From the NCBI GenBank assembly GCA_943736015.1, contig OX031066.1, positions 9,242,245-9,306,244 of the forward strand: a DNA stretch of 64,000 nucleotides, given 5' to 3'. The notes beneath the pieces are model-generated. The model was not told the DNA's origin. It saw nothing but the letters and a program-made list of their open reading frames with translations, and searched no databases. Made by a program: the position numbers and the translations under genes. Below are positions 1 to 11,207 of this stretch, in pieces. Source of the stretch: Tridacna crocea. Taxonomy: Eukaryota > Mollusca > Bivalvia > Cardiida > Cardiidae. How positions within the stretch are numbered: position 1 is the first letter of the stretch; each line of letters starts with the position of its first letter.

Positions 1-300
1 TGTCAATCACTGTAAAAACTGGACACTGGTTACCACGACAAAACGAAGGTTTACTCCATGTCATTGGGTCAATCATATTGGGCTGTTTCGGGTTGTTGGC
101 GAAAAATAGGCCCGCCTGGACGGACAGTCCGATAAGGCATGAGAAAATGGCGATGGTGAGCATCCTGAAACAAATAAATCAATAAATTGATAAATAAATA
201 AATAAATAAATAAAATTCTAAGTTCTTGTTCGCAAGGTCTAAGTACTATTTTCAATTTTAAGTTGGGCCATCTTATAAGGTGAGACAACACAACAACTAT
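1..300. other. Intergenic, ATAA run only
   Basis: The only structure seen is an AAAT tetranucleotide run near 176-213. Confidence 0.5.
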
Positions 301-542
301 TTAATTCTGTACCAGACGACCATTTGATGGACTTTTTTATATTGAAAGTATTTGCAGACGACAAAGTAAACGTTACTCAAAAACTGAACTTTTTCTCTTT
401 TTGAAAGAAAGAAAAAAGTGTGAGAAGTGGTAGAAATGGTGGTTGGCAGCATTTCCTCCTTTTCCTACAATGTGTTTAAAGACCTTCTTTCTCAGTTCTC
501 AGTGTCGTTAAAGCTTGAGTTTGTTAGGTAAAAGTTTATTAA
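301..542. mobile_element. TTAA-flanked MITE, degenerate copy
   Basis: TTAA is followed by TTCTGTACCAGACGAC and the other edge is GGTAAAAGTTTATTAA. The central hairpin around 415-485 is decayed. This matches the family whose best copies are at 941-1170 and 22549-22776. Confidence 0.6.
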
Positions 543-675
543 CTCTGTCAGAGCCAGATATCATAATTTCCACCTCTTGAAATGTGATCCACTGTAACTC
601 AGAATTAGCTAAGTAATAAGTTTGACAAAACAAGCGGATGGCACATATCCGAAATTAGACAGCATGTTCTGTAGA

Positions 676-868
676 GTCCGTATTCATCAACCATTCTTAA
701 GAGTTCTTTGTCTGAATCTGCAAGATTTTCTGTCTGTGAAAGTAACAGGACTTCTGATTGGCTAAACCAATTGGTTTAGCCAATCAGAAGTTCCGTTACT
801 TTCACATTGACAAAATTCTGAAGAACACACCTAAGAATGTTCTTAAGAACGGTTGGTGAATACAGACC
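676..868. mobile_element. Palindromic MITE, family P1
   Basis: The outer ends are complementary (GTATTCATCAACCATTCTTA against its inverse near 845-862). A central stem is formed by ACTTCTGATTGGCTAAACC and its complement around 750-795. A second copy lies at 52728-52920, and a fragment with the central motif lies near 3490. Confidence 0.75.
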
Positions 869-940
869 AGCTGGGTAGTCTCTTGATCTTTGTCATCCGC
901 AAAAGCAATTGTTTTCTGCTACTGAACTTAATCGTCTAGA

Positions 941-1170
941 TTAACCCATTACTACACAATCCCTACTTTTGACGCCCCTGAGAAAAAAGCCTTTTGAAAA
1001 CACTGTGGAAAAAGGGGAAAATGCTGGTAACCAGCATTTTCTCCTTTTTCCCACAGTGTTTTCTACCCTTCCCAGAACAAATTTCAATTTTTGAGTCATC
1101 TTTACTTTGTCGTCTCCAAATACTTTCAATCTGAACCAGTCTAAAATTTTGTCGTGTGGTAAAAAGTTAA
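941..1170. mobile_element. TTAA-flanked MITE with central hairpin, well-preserved copy
   Basis: Exact TTAA sits at both edges. The left end reads CCCATTACTACACAATCC and the right end reads TTTGTCGTGTGGTAAAAAG. The centre is a long stem in which AAGGGGAAAATGCTGGTAAC pairs with the following CAGCATTTTCTCCTTTTTCC, extended outward by AAACACTGTGG and CCACAGTGTTTTC. No protein is encoded. TTAA duplication and ends starting CCC suggest mobilisation by a piggyBac-type transposase, which is inferred from family knowledge. Confidence 0.85.
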
Positions 1171-1718
1171 AACGGCGTTCAGCCACACAAACAGCTACAA
1201 CAATGACAACAACAACCCCAAGAGCAACAGCAAAAAACAACTGTTACAATGACCAATCGCAATCGTGTCTAAAATGAAAAAAAAAAAAGACAAAAACACA
1301 AGCCTGAAGTACAGAGACGTCTAAAAGGACAGACAGAAAAACATTAAAAACTTACTTTCTGTCGTAGATAGTTTACAGTTGTTCTTCAATGGACAATGTG
1401 ACTGGACTATAAAATCGGTACCCTTTTTATAGCTCTCCAATACAGGGACCCAATGTTACGAAACGTGAGCCCATTTTTAGGGTGTCCTGAAATCACGGTA
1501 TGCAAACAACTGTTACCTAACGGTGTTTGGGTCTTATCAGGCACCCTGACGCTTATGTCCGTTTCTATACACCTAACTCTTCACCAAACGACAAAAAATT
1601 TAGACTTGCCCATAGAGAAACTACAATGATTTTAGAGTGGTCTGCTGTAAAACGATATCGTCTGGAGAAAAACAACACTGATCTGCTCGCCAATCTCTGA
1701 CAGATGAGTTTTCAAGCA

Positions 1719-1775
1719 CTGTAGATCCAAGATCAGACTGCTCTGAGGGTGCATTCTGATCTTGGATTTGCATAG
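1719..1775. repeat. Short palindrome of the GATCAGACTG family
   Basis: GTAGATCCAAGATCAGACTG pairs with GCATTCTGATCTTGGAT. The same small inverted repeat recurs at about 2190-2250, 2500-2527, 3662-3697, 4868-4918, 7388-7446 and 52090-52152, with a half copy near 51899. Confidence 0.7.
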
Positions 1776-2189
1776 TCAAAAATGTAGCTTGACACATTTG
1801 ACAAGGACAGCCATAAAGTTCAGAAGTAATAATTTATATACATGTAGATGTATAAGCCATGATTTGCGTCAATGGGGATTAACGTTTCTGCGTACAGTAT
1901 CGACCGAGATCAGCCTGCGAAATATGCGCAGTCTGACCTCCATCGAAACCTTTTGCTTTTGATCAATTAAAGAGCATTTCAAAGGACTACCTCATGACTC
2001 CATAGGGTGTTAGGCAAAACGGTTTTTTGTAGACTCATAACCATAATGATGACTTACTTGATATAACGTGTCACGGAGATGCAATAGGCCCCCTTTTGCC
2101 AAAGTACTGCTCCCATGTCAGTATTACTCAGTGAAACGATACTTCAACCTTTAGGCTGCTAATCACGATCAGCTGACCTTTTGCGGACA

Positions 2190-2250
2190 GTGTAGATCCA
2201 AGATCAGACTGCACAGAACGTGCAGTCTGATCTTGGATCTACACTGTCTA
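2190..2250. repeat. Short palindrome, best copy of the GATCAGACTG family
   Basis: About 25 bases on each side of ACAGAACGT are nearly perfectly complementary, from CAGTGTAGATCCAAGATC to GATCTTGGATCTACACTG. Confidence 0.75.
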
Positions 2251-2752
2251 TTGAGGATACATCAATCCCTAAAATACGATCGACTTCGAAATATCAGTAT
2301 TTCGGTTTTTACCATCGAATTGAAAATTTTATTTTAGTTATGTACCAGAATAAGAGTTTAATCTTCACCAGTATTAAGACTTATCTTCTATAACCCGAGA
2401 TGTACCAAATATGGTAAATGAAACAGATATTGTAAGCAGTCAGAAAAGGAGCCAACTTTAATATTTTGGCTGCTGAGCGCGACTCACCGACAGAAAGCGC
2501 AGTCTGATCTTAGATCTACACTTTCCGACCACGATGTATTGTCACCGGAGACTAGTGTGTTACTGTTCAAGTAAGTGTTATTTTTTACCCTTTACGTTTG
2601 ATCTGCCTACCTACATGCCTGTAGACGAAAATTTGATATTGTGAAACTTGTCTTTGAAATTGCATCGTCTACTTTTCCCAGTTACACAGTCATTTCTACA
2701 CTTTCGAGGACAAATCATGTTATTCTAGTGACGTTGAAGAGAAATCTTTGTC

Positions 2753-2980
2753 TTAACCCTGTACTCTATAGATACTCATTTCTATGCACTGCTTGTAGGA
2801 GCCTTTTGAAAACATTGTGGCAAAAGGTGAAATTACTCGTGACGAGCAATTTCACCTTTTGTCACAATGTTTTCTATGCTATCAAAAGATGTCATATACA
2901 CAAAAGAAAAGGCTTCATCATTGCTGTTATTTAGGGTCAATTAGAGATACCATAGAAATGTCTTATTGGGTAAAGGGTTA
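2753..2980. mobile_element. TTAA-flanked MITE, variant hairpin
   Basis: TTAACCCTG begins the element and GGTAAAGGGTTAA ends it. The stem core is AAAGGTGAAATTACTCGTGA and its complement, a variant of the usual AAATGCTGG loop and related to the copies at 26904 and 37517. Confidence 0.7.
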
Positions 2981-3798
2981 AAATGCTTTATATGTTGACA
3001 AATTGTCTGGTAAAGAGTTAGATACTTATGAACAACATGCTGATAGTCACATTTCTCCATTGCCCATAATTGGTCTTGAGAAAACCTGCTGATAAACTGT
3101 ATGAGCTATGCTTTTTTGAAAAGGAGGCTTAAAGCATTTGCAAAAGATATCGATTCAGGCCAGCCTGCGCAGTCCGCGCAGGCTGACCTAGGCCGAAATC
3201 TTTTCACTAAAGGTTAAATTTCTGCATGTCAAAGGATCAATCTAGTGCAAAGTTTAGAAGGTTATTATACAAAGTGAAGTTTTATGGATGACTAATTAAG
3301 TGATATCTTGTTATGTACCATGCATTTATGCATTTAGCACCCTTTTGCCAGATAACGACTGACAAATTCGGCACATACAATCTGGTACATCAATCAGAAC
3401 AACTTGTCATGTATTCGTGTGATATTTTGATTACAAAACAATGTACTTTTGCTTTAAAAAGGTAACACACCTTTTGATATGTTCAAACAAAATGGTTCAG
3501 CCAATCAGAAAACGTATTACTTCTCAAATATGGAACATGTTTTATGTATATCCTTTAGAATTATACTAAAAATGATCTAAATTAACAGTTTATGATTACG
3601 GGCCACGACTTTGTTTTGCAGGACTGTTTTATTTTTTTAATCGTCTTTCTTTTTAGACTGGACAGAACGTGCAGTCTGATCTTAGATCTACACCGTCCGA
3701 TAAGCAGATATTTATCGTCCCCAAAATTAGCTTGAGATCGCAACCTTTCGGACTTTACCATCGACATGAAGTTTTGAGTTATTCAGCAGGGCAAGGCT

Positions 3799-4026
3799 TT
3801 AACCCTTTATCACATGATTCCAAGTTGAAACATGAAGCCTTTTGAAAAAATTATGTGAAAAGGAGAAAATGGTTGTAACTTTCATTTCCCCCCCCCCCAC
3901 ACACACAAAGTTTTCTACCCTTTCATGACAAATTTCAAATTTTGAAGCACTTTTGGTTTTTTTTGCCTGCAAATGTTTTGATTCTGGTCCAAGTCGAAGA
4001 GTTTGCCGTTTGGTAACACGACACCT
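3799..4026. mobile_element. TTAA-flanked MITE, one end intact
   Basis: TTAACCCTTTATCACATG starts the element and TTTGCCGTTTGGTAACACG marks the other end, without a second TTAA. The central hairpin is eroded, with a run of C at 3888-3897. Confidence 0.55.
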
Positions 4027-5027
4027 TACGGAAAAGTCCGAATGTCTCTTTTGGCATGTTACAAGCCAGTAACAATACTTTCATATTTAGTCTTAGACTG
4101 CACATTATCTCCCGCTAGATGGCATTCTATAAATACTCATCTATCTGATATGGGCATCCTGGGTACAGAACCGAACCACTTTCCTACGCGACAACCGTTA
4201 CTTTTAATTTAAAACAAAAAAAAAAGTTTACCCAATAAAACGCTACCTCGTGCAATTCACTCAACTATGATCACCAGTTTAGAGAAATCTGTTGCTAAAG
4301 CAGGTCTCATTTTTTTTCAAACGTACTGATACGTAAAAGCTATTTTCAACATTGCTACGTATTTATAGAGCGTAATATTACAGTCAGCCCGCTTTCGGGG
4401 CTAGTAGTGATGCGTCATATAAGACAGTCGAATCTTCGAAGAATATGATATGCGTAGACAACGTAGACTGCAAAAAAAAGCACGTGGAAATTTCAAATCG
4501 ATAGCAAGCAGTAAATATTACCTTTTCATCCTATTTCTTTTTCTTGTAAAATCTCACTGTATGGTACTAAACTAGGACGAAAAAGAAATGCAGGGTACCT
4601 AAACTAAGCATACGAGATATTGAACAAGATTTGAGTCTCCATATGCAGTCAGTCACTACTTTTTTCATTGAGGAGGGTGTACTGTCAATAAGAAGCCATT
4701 TTCTTATTTACTTTTTGCCACACTGAAATGAAATTTCGTCAAAATATTCAAAACCGATCAGTGGTAAACATAAAAATCATAATTTAGAATTCTCAATCAA
4801 GTTATACACCTCTAAACTACCTTGAAAAGTTACCCTGCGTTTCTTTTTCGTCCTGGTATATATAGGTCAAGATCAGACTGCACAATCAGTTTAGTCTGAT
4901 CTTAAATCACACTATCTTCAAAAATGCACTACGTTGCGCCTGGCAGCCTAGAGGTGAAATCATCAGTAATGCTCTCGCTTCAAAGTATGTAGTGAAGCCA
5001 TTGTTTCGCCCCAGGCCCATGAATAAG

Positions 5028-5253
5028 ACTTATTACCAAACGATAATATTTCAGGCCTGTCCAAATCAAAACATTTGGAGACGACAAAATAAAAGTGATT
5101 GAAAAGTTGAAATTTGTGTCGTGAAGGGTAGAAAACATTGTGGGAAAAGGATAAAATGCTTGTTACTAGCATTTTCTCCTTTTTCCCACAATGTTTTCTT
5201 AAGGCTTCTTTCTCATGGGCGTCAAAAGTAGGGATTGTGTGGTAATGGGTTAA
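5028..5253. mobile_element. TTAA-flanked MITE, minus orientation
   Basis: It starts TTATTACCAAACGATAAT and ends TGTGTGGTAATGGGTTAA. The central stem AAAATGCTTGTTACTAGCAT extends to the flanking AACATTGTGGG arms. The left TTAA is mutated. Confidence 0.75.
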
Positions 5254-5478
5254 GGCGTCAGGATGAGCTTGTTTTAAGTTCTTGTGCACTATACAACGTG
5301 ACATAAACACGAGACGGCGTCACACCTCTCTTTCATAAAACAATCGATCCGTCTTCTAACGACCCTAAGACAGTCGGTCTCTGAAAACATTGTGGGAAAG
5401 GGAGAAAACCATGTTCACGCATTTACTTCCTTTCCAATCTTATATTCTACCTTGTGAAAGTTTCGTGGTTCAAATGAT

Positions 5479-5699
5479 TTAACTCTTTACCAAAAAAAAC
5501 AAGGTTTTGGTCTGCTAAAAAAAGAAAGCATTGGCAGATGACAAGATAAATGTGACTCAAACATTGAAAGATTTGGAAAGGGTAGAAAATATTGTGGGAA
5601 AAGGAGAAAATGCTGTTACCTGTATTTTCTCCTTTTTCCACAATGTTTTCAAAAGGCTTCTCTCTCAGGGTCGTCAAAAGTAGGGACTGTGTGGGTTAA
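5479..5699. mobile_element. TTAA-flanked MITE
   Basis: TTAA is present at both edges (TTAACTCTTTACC on the left, GTGTGGGTTAA on the right) with a hairpin near 5590-5650. Confidence 0.78.
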
Positions 5700-5908
5700 A
5701 AGCTAAATTAGTCGTCTGCAATTTCTCTCCAATTGGCCAAGTCTAGTTTTTCGTCTGGTAAACAGATTATTGGCTGAACAAACTTACTGGGAGATTTTGG
5801 AACTCACGAGTTCCGTCACGTTTGCTGTATTTCTCTATGTAATCTTTCTACACTGCTCAAAAAATTTAAAGGGACACATGTCCTCGATTTTGATCACAAG
5901 ATAACTCT

Positions 5909-6459
5909 TTAAAGGTGGCCCTTCAGTTTTTTGGACAAAATTTCACAAAAAATACAAAAAAAAAAAATCACCTTTGTACTGCTGAAGCCTTATTATTTTC
6001 ATTCATTAAACCCCAGTAGTCGAAAACCATCCGACAGCTAGATAATTAGAGATTTACTACAGGCCAGGTCGACACTAAAGGGAAACACGGTCTATTTTTA
6101 CATGAGCAACTCGCCCATTTACATACAGGAAATATACAGACGAAGCTTCAAACACAGCATCCGAAGTTCTAGACATTATGGAAAATAATTAAATGTTTGT
6201 TATGTTATGGAGTTTAATAGTCATAAATCACGTGCAAGTCTCGTAACATTCCCCACAATGCTTTTTGATTTTGGCGGGAAATCTAAAAATAGCTTGAGAC
6301 GCTACGTAGCCTTTTAAGGGAATACCACCAAACTTTTTTTTTTTGTAATTTTAGGATTCTTAATTACTGATAATTTGTATCATTTTTTCATATGCATTTC
6401 AGTGACATATATGTTTTTTAATTTGGTGTGATGTCAAAATTCTAAATACCCACCTTTAA
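5909..6459. mobile_element. Second TTAA-flanked element family (TTAAAGGTGG ends), copy 1
   Basis: The ends are TTAAAGGTGGCCCTTCAG and, inverted, ATACCCACCTTTAA. A second copy in the same orientation lies at 56951-57487, sharing internal blocks such as AAACCCCAGTAG and CGAAAACCATCCGA. The length is about 540-550 bases. No reading frame spans it. The TTAA flanks suggest the same class of transposase as the 230-bp MITEs but a different family. Confidence 0.7.
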
Positions 6460-6899
6460 GGGCAAGACTGTGCAAATAATTTTCCTTTCGGAAATTCAGT
6501 CAACCCTGACACTAGAAAACAGAAAAGGCAAACGATTAAGTTTGCACGAAGAATGTATGGTTTGTCCCTTTGCAATCTGTCACTACGTCCATTTTTGAAA
6601 TTTGACGCCATCCTCTTCATTCTTATTAGGCTCTTATATAATCGGCGCGAGTCACTGAGATTACTTGCCATCCCAACAATCCTTTGCAAAATCCCGTACG
6701 AGATCTAAATACATGTATACATGTACCTTAAGAGTCTACGTATCCCTTTCAGGAAATACCAATGGGGGGAAAAAACATAAAAAAAAAAAACCGTAAATAC
6801 CTTTCTTCTTTACTAATGATTTTCCAGCTATCGTTTCACATGCTTCAGTTTTAAAATTGCATGAGATAATTCATTCTAAATACTTCTATTTAACCCTTT

Positions 6900-7152
6900 C
6901 CTCGCCCGGGTGGCTCAGTGGTGAGCGTGTCAGACTCATGACCTGGTAGTTGTCTGTTCGATACCCGGTTGAGGCAAACTTTCTTTCCGGCGTATTTTCG
7001 CCTCTGAAGCATGTGAGAAAAGTAGTCGGTGGCTTTGGAAAAAAAGTTGTGTAAGTACCGGTATGAGAAAGCCAGGAAACATATGTGCGTCACCGACCGC
7101 CACGATATGACCTTAGCTGTTAAAGTGGCGTTAAACCCCAGTACAACCAACT
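6900..7152 (+). repeat. tRNA-derived SINE
   Basis: The head resembles a tRNA with a CAT anticodon-like loop. An A-box-like TGGCTCAGTGG lies near the start and a B-box-like GTTCGATACC about 50 bases on. The 3' part contains GACCTTAGCTGTTAAAGTGG and GCGTTAAACCCCAGTAC, resembling the conserved tail I associate with mollusc SINE families. The acceptor stem does not pair and the body is 250 bases, so it is not a functional tRNA gene. It abuts the TTAA of the MITE at 7155. Confidence 0.75.
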
Positions 7153-7154
7153 AT

Positions 7155-7339
7155 TTAACCCTTTACCGTACATTCCCAACTTTTAACACCTCTGTGAAAG
7201 AAGCATTTAGAAAACATTGTAGGAAAAGGAGAAAATGCTGGTAATTAAATATTCAATTCTTTAGTCACATTTATTTTGTCGTCTGCAAATGCTTTCAATT
7301 TGGACCGATCTAAAATTTTGTTTTTTGGTAAAGAGTTAA
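7155..7339. mobile_element. TTAA-flanked MITE, half of the hairpin deleted
   Basis: TTAACCCTTTACCGTACATT starts it and TTGGTAAAGAGTTAA ends it. The right arm of the hairpin is missing after GAAAATGCTGGTAAT, which explains the 185-base length. Confidence 0.75.
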
Positions 7340-8638
7340 AAGGGTAAAAATTAATCCGTAGGCGCGACTCATTGACCTTTTGCAGACAGTGTAGCACAAG
7401 ATCAGACTTAACATAACATGCAGTCTGACCTTGGATTTATACTGTCCGATAAAGATGTATTTTTCGCCAAGAACTATTTATGAAATAATCTTTTGGTTTT
7501 TGCGGGGAAAGGAGAAAATTCTTGTGACCAGCGTTTTTTTCCCATTTTCCACGATGTTTTCGACAATGTTGAGGGCTTTTGTTTCATTTGTCTCACTTTC
7601 GAATGTTTTTTGCAGAAGCTTTCAATTTAGAATAATGTATAATTTGTAGTTTGATAGTTATAAAGCAGTATACATGCATTTACTGCCATCGGTTGTAGGC
7701 CTATATGTCTTAGAAAAAGTCTCTTTCGCACGTTTCAAGGCTTTGCCCATTTTCATATATATTTGTCTGACTGGTAGAAGTTGGTGTATTTCATGAACAC
7801 TTTTACTTTCTCTTCACTCTATTTACACTGATTTACGTCAGCGGGAAGTTTGTGTGGCACGAACCAAAACCGCCTAAAATTAGGAGTAATTTTTTGGTCA
7901 AAGGGAGAAAACTCTTATTTACTGACATCTCTTTTTCATGGCAGAGTTACTTCCCCTACATTTGTAGACAGCATAAAACCGAAGACGAATGACCATCATT
8001 GCAGTTTGTGAAGACGATCTGTATCGACCAAGCTGTCATTATTTCTGGTAAAGTTTCAGACAGGATTGCAGATGCTGCTACTTCTGAAAATACCACGAAA
8101 GAAGACAAAAAAAAAAAAAACAAATTGCAGACGTGGTTACTACTTTGTAAACAGGTGGTAGTCTCCCTTATATTTTGTCATATTTGTAAACAAGGCGACT
8201 GCCTAAAAATTAAACTTGGAAGTAACAATTCGGTTATCAAAGTAAGAGCGCAAGCAGAATCTAACTGTAATTTTTACAATCAAATTTATCAATCGATGAA
8301 TGTATACGATAAATAAGCGTTATTATGTTATGTACAATGTCTAAACTTATGAATCAACGATATGTTTTTATTCAATTAGGTTTTCGAGGTTATTAATAGA
8401 TATCATTAATTTTGGATGAATTGTCAAATTTCAGTCATTTCTTTGATCATTGACCGTAAGGAACAGGGGATAGATACATATAGTGAAATCATACAGGTCT
8501 GAATCTTCCAAGCTAATAAGTCGAGATGAAAGCTATGTTTTTTTCCGATTTTATTACTGTTGATCTCAGTTTAGATCCCCTTTTTTTGTAGTTGAAAGGG
8601 GTTGTAAGAGGGCAGGTCACTCTCTATTAATTTCTACA
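7340..8638. other. Intergenic, upstream of the EF-Tu promoter region
   Basis: There is a GATCAGACTG palindrome at 7388-7446 and a MITE remnant near 7505-7560. The rest is AT-rich and unique. A frame of 105 codons at 7999-8316 has no ATG start and low-complexity lysine, so it is not called. Confidence 0.5.
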
Positions 8639-8711
8639 CTGGAGAACTCGTATCCTTCAGATTGGGGTACGAATTCTCCAGAGTACGAGTTCTCCAGGGT
8701 ACGAGTTCTTT
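8639..8711 (+). promoter_or_regulatory. Repeat cluster upstream of the EF-Tu start codon
   Basis: Within 73 bases the motif GTACGAGTTCTCCAG or a close variant occurs three times in direct orientation, and once inverted at the left edge (CTGGAGAACTCGTATC). The cluster ends 75 bases before the start codon, in the place expected for a proximal promoter or 5' UTR. It could be a transcription factor binding cluster, an RNA hairpin in the leader, or a chance short repeat. No TATA box is obvious. Confidence 0.35.
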
Positions 8712-8785
8712 CAACCGCTAACAGTACTTTGATTCCTTATTAGTTTTCCTTACGCTAAAGCGAATAATATAATGACACCGTAAAA

Positions 8786-9019
8786 ATGGCTGCCTTCGCA
8801 AGGTCGGCATTTTTCTGGAATGTATCCTCCGGTTTTCTGGTGCGTTATCCAGTGAACGGTGTCATTCGAAGCAAATTAAGAAGAGTCTTAGACCTCAATG
8901 TCACACGTGTTATTTCACATTTTTACTCCACACAGGTTGGTGATAAAGAACATTGCAACGTTGGAACGATCGGTCATGTGGACCATGGCAAAACCACTCT
9001 GACAGCAGCTATCACCAGG
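8786..9019 (+). CDS. TUFM: Mitochondrial elongation factor Tu, exon 1 of 3 (transit peptide and P-loop)
   Basis: This exon encodes residues 1-78 of a 479-residue EF-Tu family GTPase, which delivers aminoacyl-tRNA to the mitochondrial ribosome. Residues 1-49 are rich in Arg, Ser and hydrophobics with a single acidic residue, as in a mitochondrial targeting sequence. The G1 (P-loop) motif GHVDHGKT is at residues 63-70. The start context (AAAAATGG) is favourable, and it is the only ATG giving a leader plus the GTPase start. The exon ends with Arg codon AGG before gttagt, a usable donor, in phase 0. Exon 2 resumes in the same phase with VLAEQ, as expected after AAITR in this family. The presequence and introns argue against bacterial contamination. 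Identity as an EF-Tu is near certain. Orthology to single-copy TUFM rather than a divergent paralogue is less sure. Confidence 0.93.
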
Positions 9020-9486
9020 GTTAGTCGAACTACGTTATTTGAACTGTGTTAAACTATGTTTAACTTAAGATTTTATTTTTTGCGAATTGAATACGGAGAA
9101 AACCATCTGCAGCTGGAATAATCGTCATGATAAATGTAACGGGGTATGTACGCTATGGCTTATGTAACCACAGGAATTTGACATTTTATAACCAAAATAA
9201 ATGATAAAATAATATGAATATAGGCAAAGCCTATAGGCGAGCAGCGCTGCAAGTTTGTGCTACTTTGATGAAGTATGTGTGAATTTTCATATCAAATGCC
9301 TAAAAAAAGGCAAAGCAACTGCAGGTGAACCAACTGAAAAAAGAAAGACAAATGATTAGAATATTAATAATCCCATCTACTTTACCCCCTCCCTTGCTAA
9401 CTTTCTTTCAAGCTATTGATTACTTTTCTCAGATGCATCAGAAGTGAGAGGCTAAAAGTGCTGGACTGTTTCCGCTGGAATTATAG

Positions 9487-9573
9487 TATGCCTGAACTGG
9501 GTATTGAACCCACAACCACCAGGTCATGAGTCGGGTACATTACAAACCACTGAGCTACCTGGCCAGGTTGATT
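9487..9573 (-). repeat. tRNA-like SINE head, minus strand
   Basis: Read on the minus strand this gives GGTAGCTCAGTGGTTTG (A-box-like), a CAT-containing loop (GACTCATGACCTGG) and GGTTCAATACCC (B-box-like). The loop matches the SINE head at 6900. The acceptor stem is degenerate. A functional tRNA gene is unlikely. Confidence 0.55.
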
Positions 9574-10977
9574 TCATCGCTGAATTAGGCAAAAGTGACG
9601 AAAACTTTGAATTGATCAGTAATGTGCATTGTGATTGTATTCAAATTAGTATGATGATGTTGTATTTGCTGGCAAAGCAGTAAACAGATTAACTTAATGG
9701 CAAATCACATCTATTATTTGAACACAAAATTTGCACCTTTTCCTAGATGTGATTTGATAAGAGGTCTGTAGGCTTGTTCATCTCAATGTAAAAATAGCTG
9801 ATAATTCTCACTGTGAACTTAAGTCTTAATACAATTTTTTATGTTCATCAGGGACATCTGCCGTTCATGGTATTTATGATTAGATACAGTTTTAGAAATC
9901 TTGGTTTCCAATGTTATAAATTCTCCTTTTCCCTGAATAGTTTTAAAGTTGTTCTTAAGTGGCATTTCAAGTCGTCTTAACAGGCCAGTTCATTTCATGA
10001 CTTGTGTAGTCAAATTTTAACTATTAAGCTACAACTGTAAATTATTCAAATTATAACTGCCATTATACCGGTACTTCCACCTTGTGAAGTCAAAAACTAC
10101 CAAGTTCATTCAAGTGGTGACTTAAGTTTTTATAGATGTCGATAAATAGGAACAACTATTATGATAATTTCATTTTGAATATCACAAATTATTAGCACAA
10201 ATTAGAAATTTTGTGTAAAAATAATTATATCATCTGATCAATGTGAAATTTTCTTGATACCAAAGTTTGTTATAATTGTTTTTTCAGAAAACTTTTCACC
10301 ATCCAAATAAATATTCTAGGAAATGTAGGATCAGAATCCAAAGAATTTTCAGTTGTCTTGGATAGCTTAGTACTGAAGGTCTTAAGTCAATAATTTTAAG
10401 TTCCTGTGTTAGATCCTAAGCCAAGATACAATTATTGTAATGTTTTACTTGAATGGCAGTTTCTATGGGTAAGGAAAACCACATCCTAAACACGGACTGC
10501 TTTTAATACAAAGGAAAATAATTTATGAAAAGAGCTGTCAGCTTGATACAAATGAAATGATTTTGAAATGGGAGCACAACAGCAATTGATCAGTCTGAAA
10601 AAGTCCCAGTTTCAAAAAGGATTAGGCCAAAAGAGGCTAGTTGAATATCATGGGCTTGATCATTATCTCACATTGAATTCATATTCATTTAGTTATTTGT
10701 TTTTCTCCATTAAAGTTATGAAAAACAATGGTTCACATTCATGGATAAAGGGACATAGATCTAGGAAAGATTAAGAATTTTCAGAGATTTAGATTTGTAG
10801 ATCTGAAACTTTGTAATTATTTGTTTAAATGGACTTTTACGTTACTTTCCATTGCAATTCAGCATACGTAATGTCATTAACATCTTTACTTAGTGATATT
10901 TCAACCAGTGCTGGCCTCTGGCTGTGGCATGCCTTGCTCAAGGATACTCCTACATAACTGGCAGGGCAATCAGGGTT

Positions 10978-11207
10978 TTAACTCTTTACCACACATTCCC
11001 CAGTTTTAATGACCCTGAGAAAGAAGTCTTTTGAAAACATTGTGGGAAAAGGAGAAAATGCTGGTAACCAGCATTTCCTTCCTTTTCTCACAATGTTTTC
11101 TACCCTTCCCAAACCAAATTTGAATTTTTCAGTCACATTTATTATGTCGTCTGCCAATGCTTTCTATTTGGACCAGTCGAAAATGTTGTCGTTTGGTAAA
11201 GAGTTAA
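10978..11207. mobile_element. TTAA-flanked MITE, well preserved
   Basis: The left edge is TTAACTCTTTACCACACATT and the right edge is GTCGTTTGGTAAAGAGTTAA. The stem GAGAAAATGCTGGTAACC pairs with CAGCATTTCCTTCC and beyond. Its right end is also the start of the 603-bp duplicated unit at 11188. Confidence 0.85.

Noticed and set aside
6900-6975. Possible functional tRNA gene
   Set aside because: A- and B-box-like motifs are present but the acceptor stem does not pair and a SINE tail follows.
7999-8316. 105-codon open frame upstream of EF-Tu
   Set aside because: It has a non-ATG start, an A-run producing a lysine tract, and no family resemblance.
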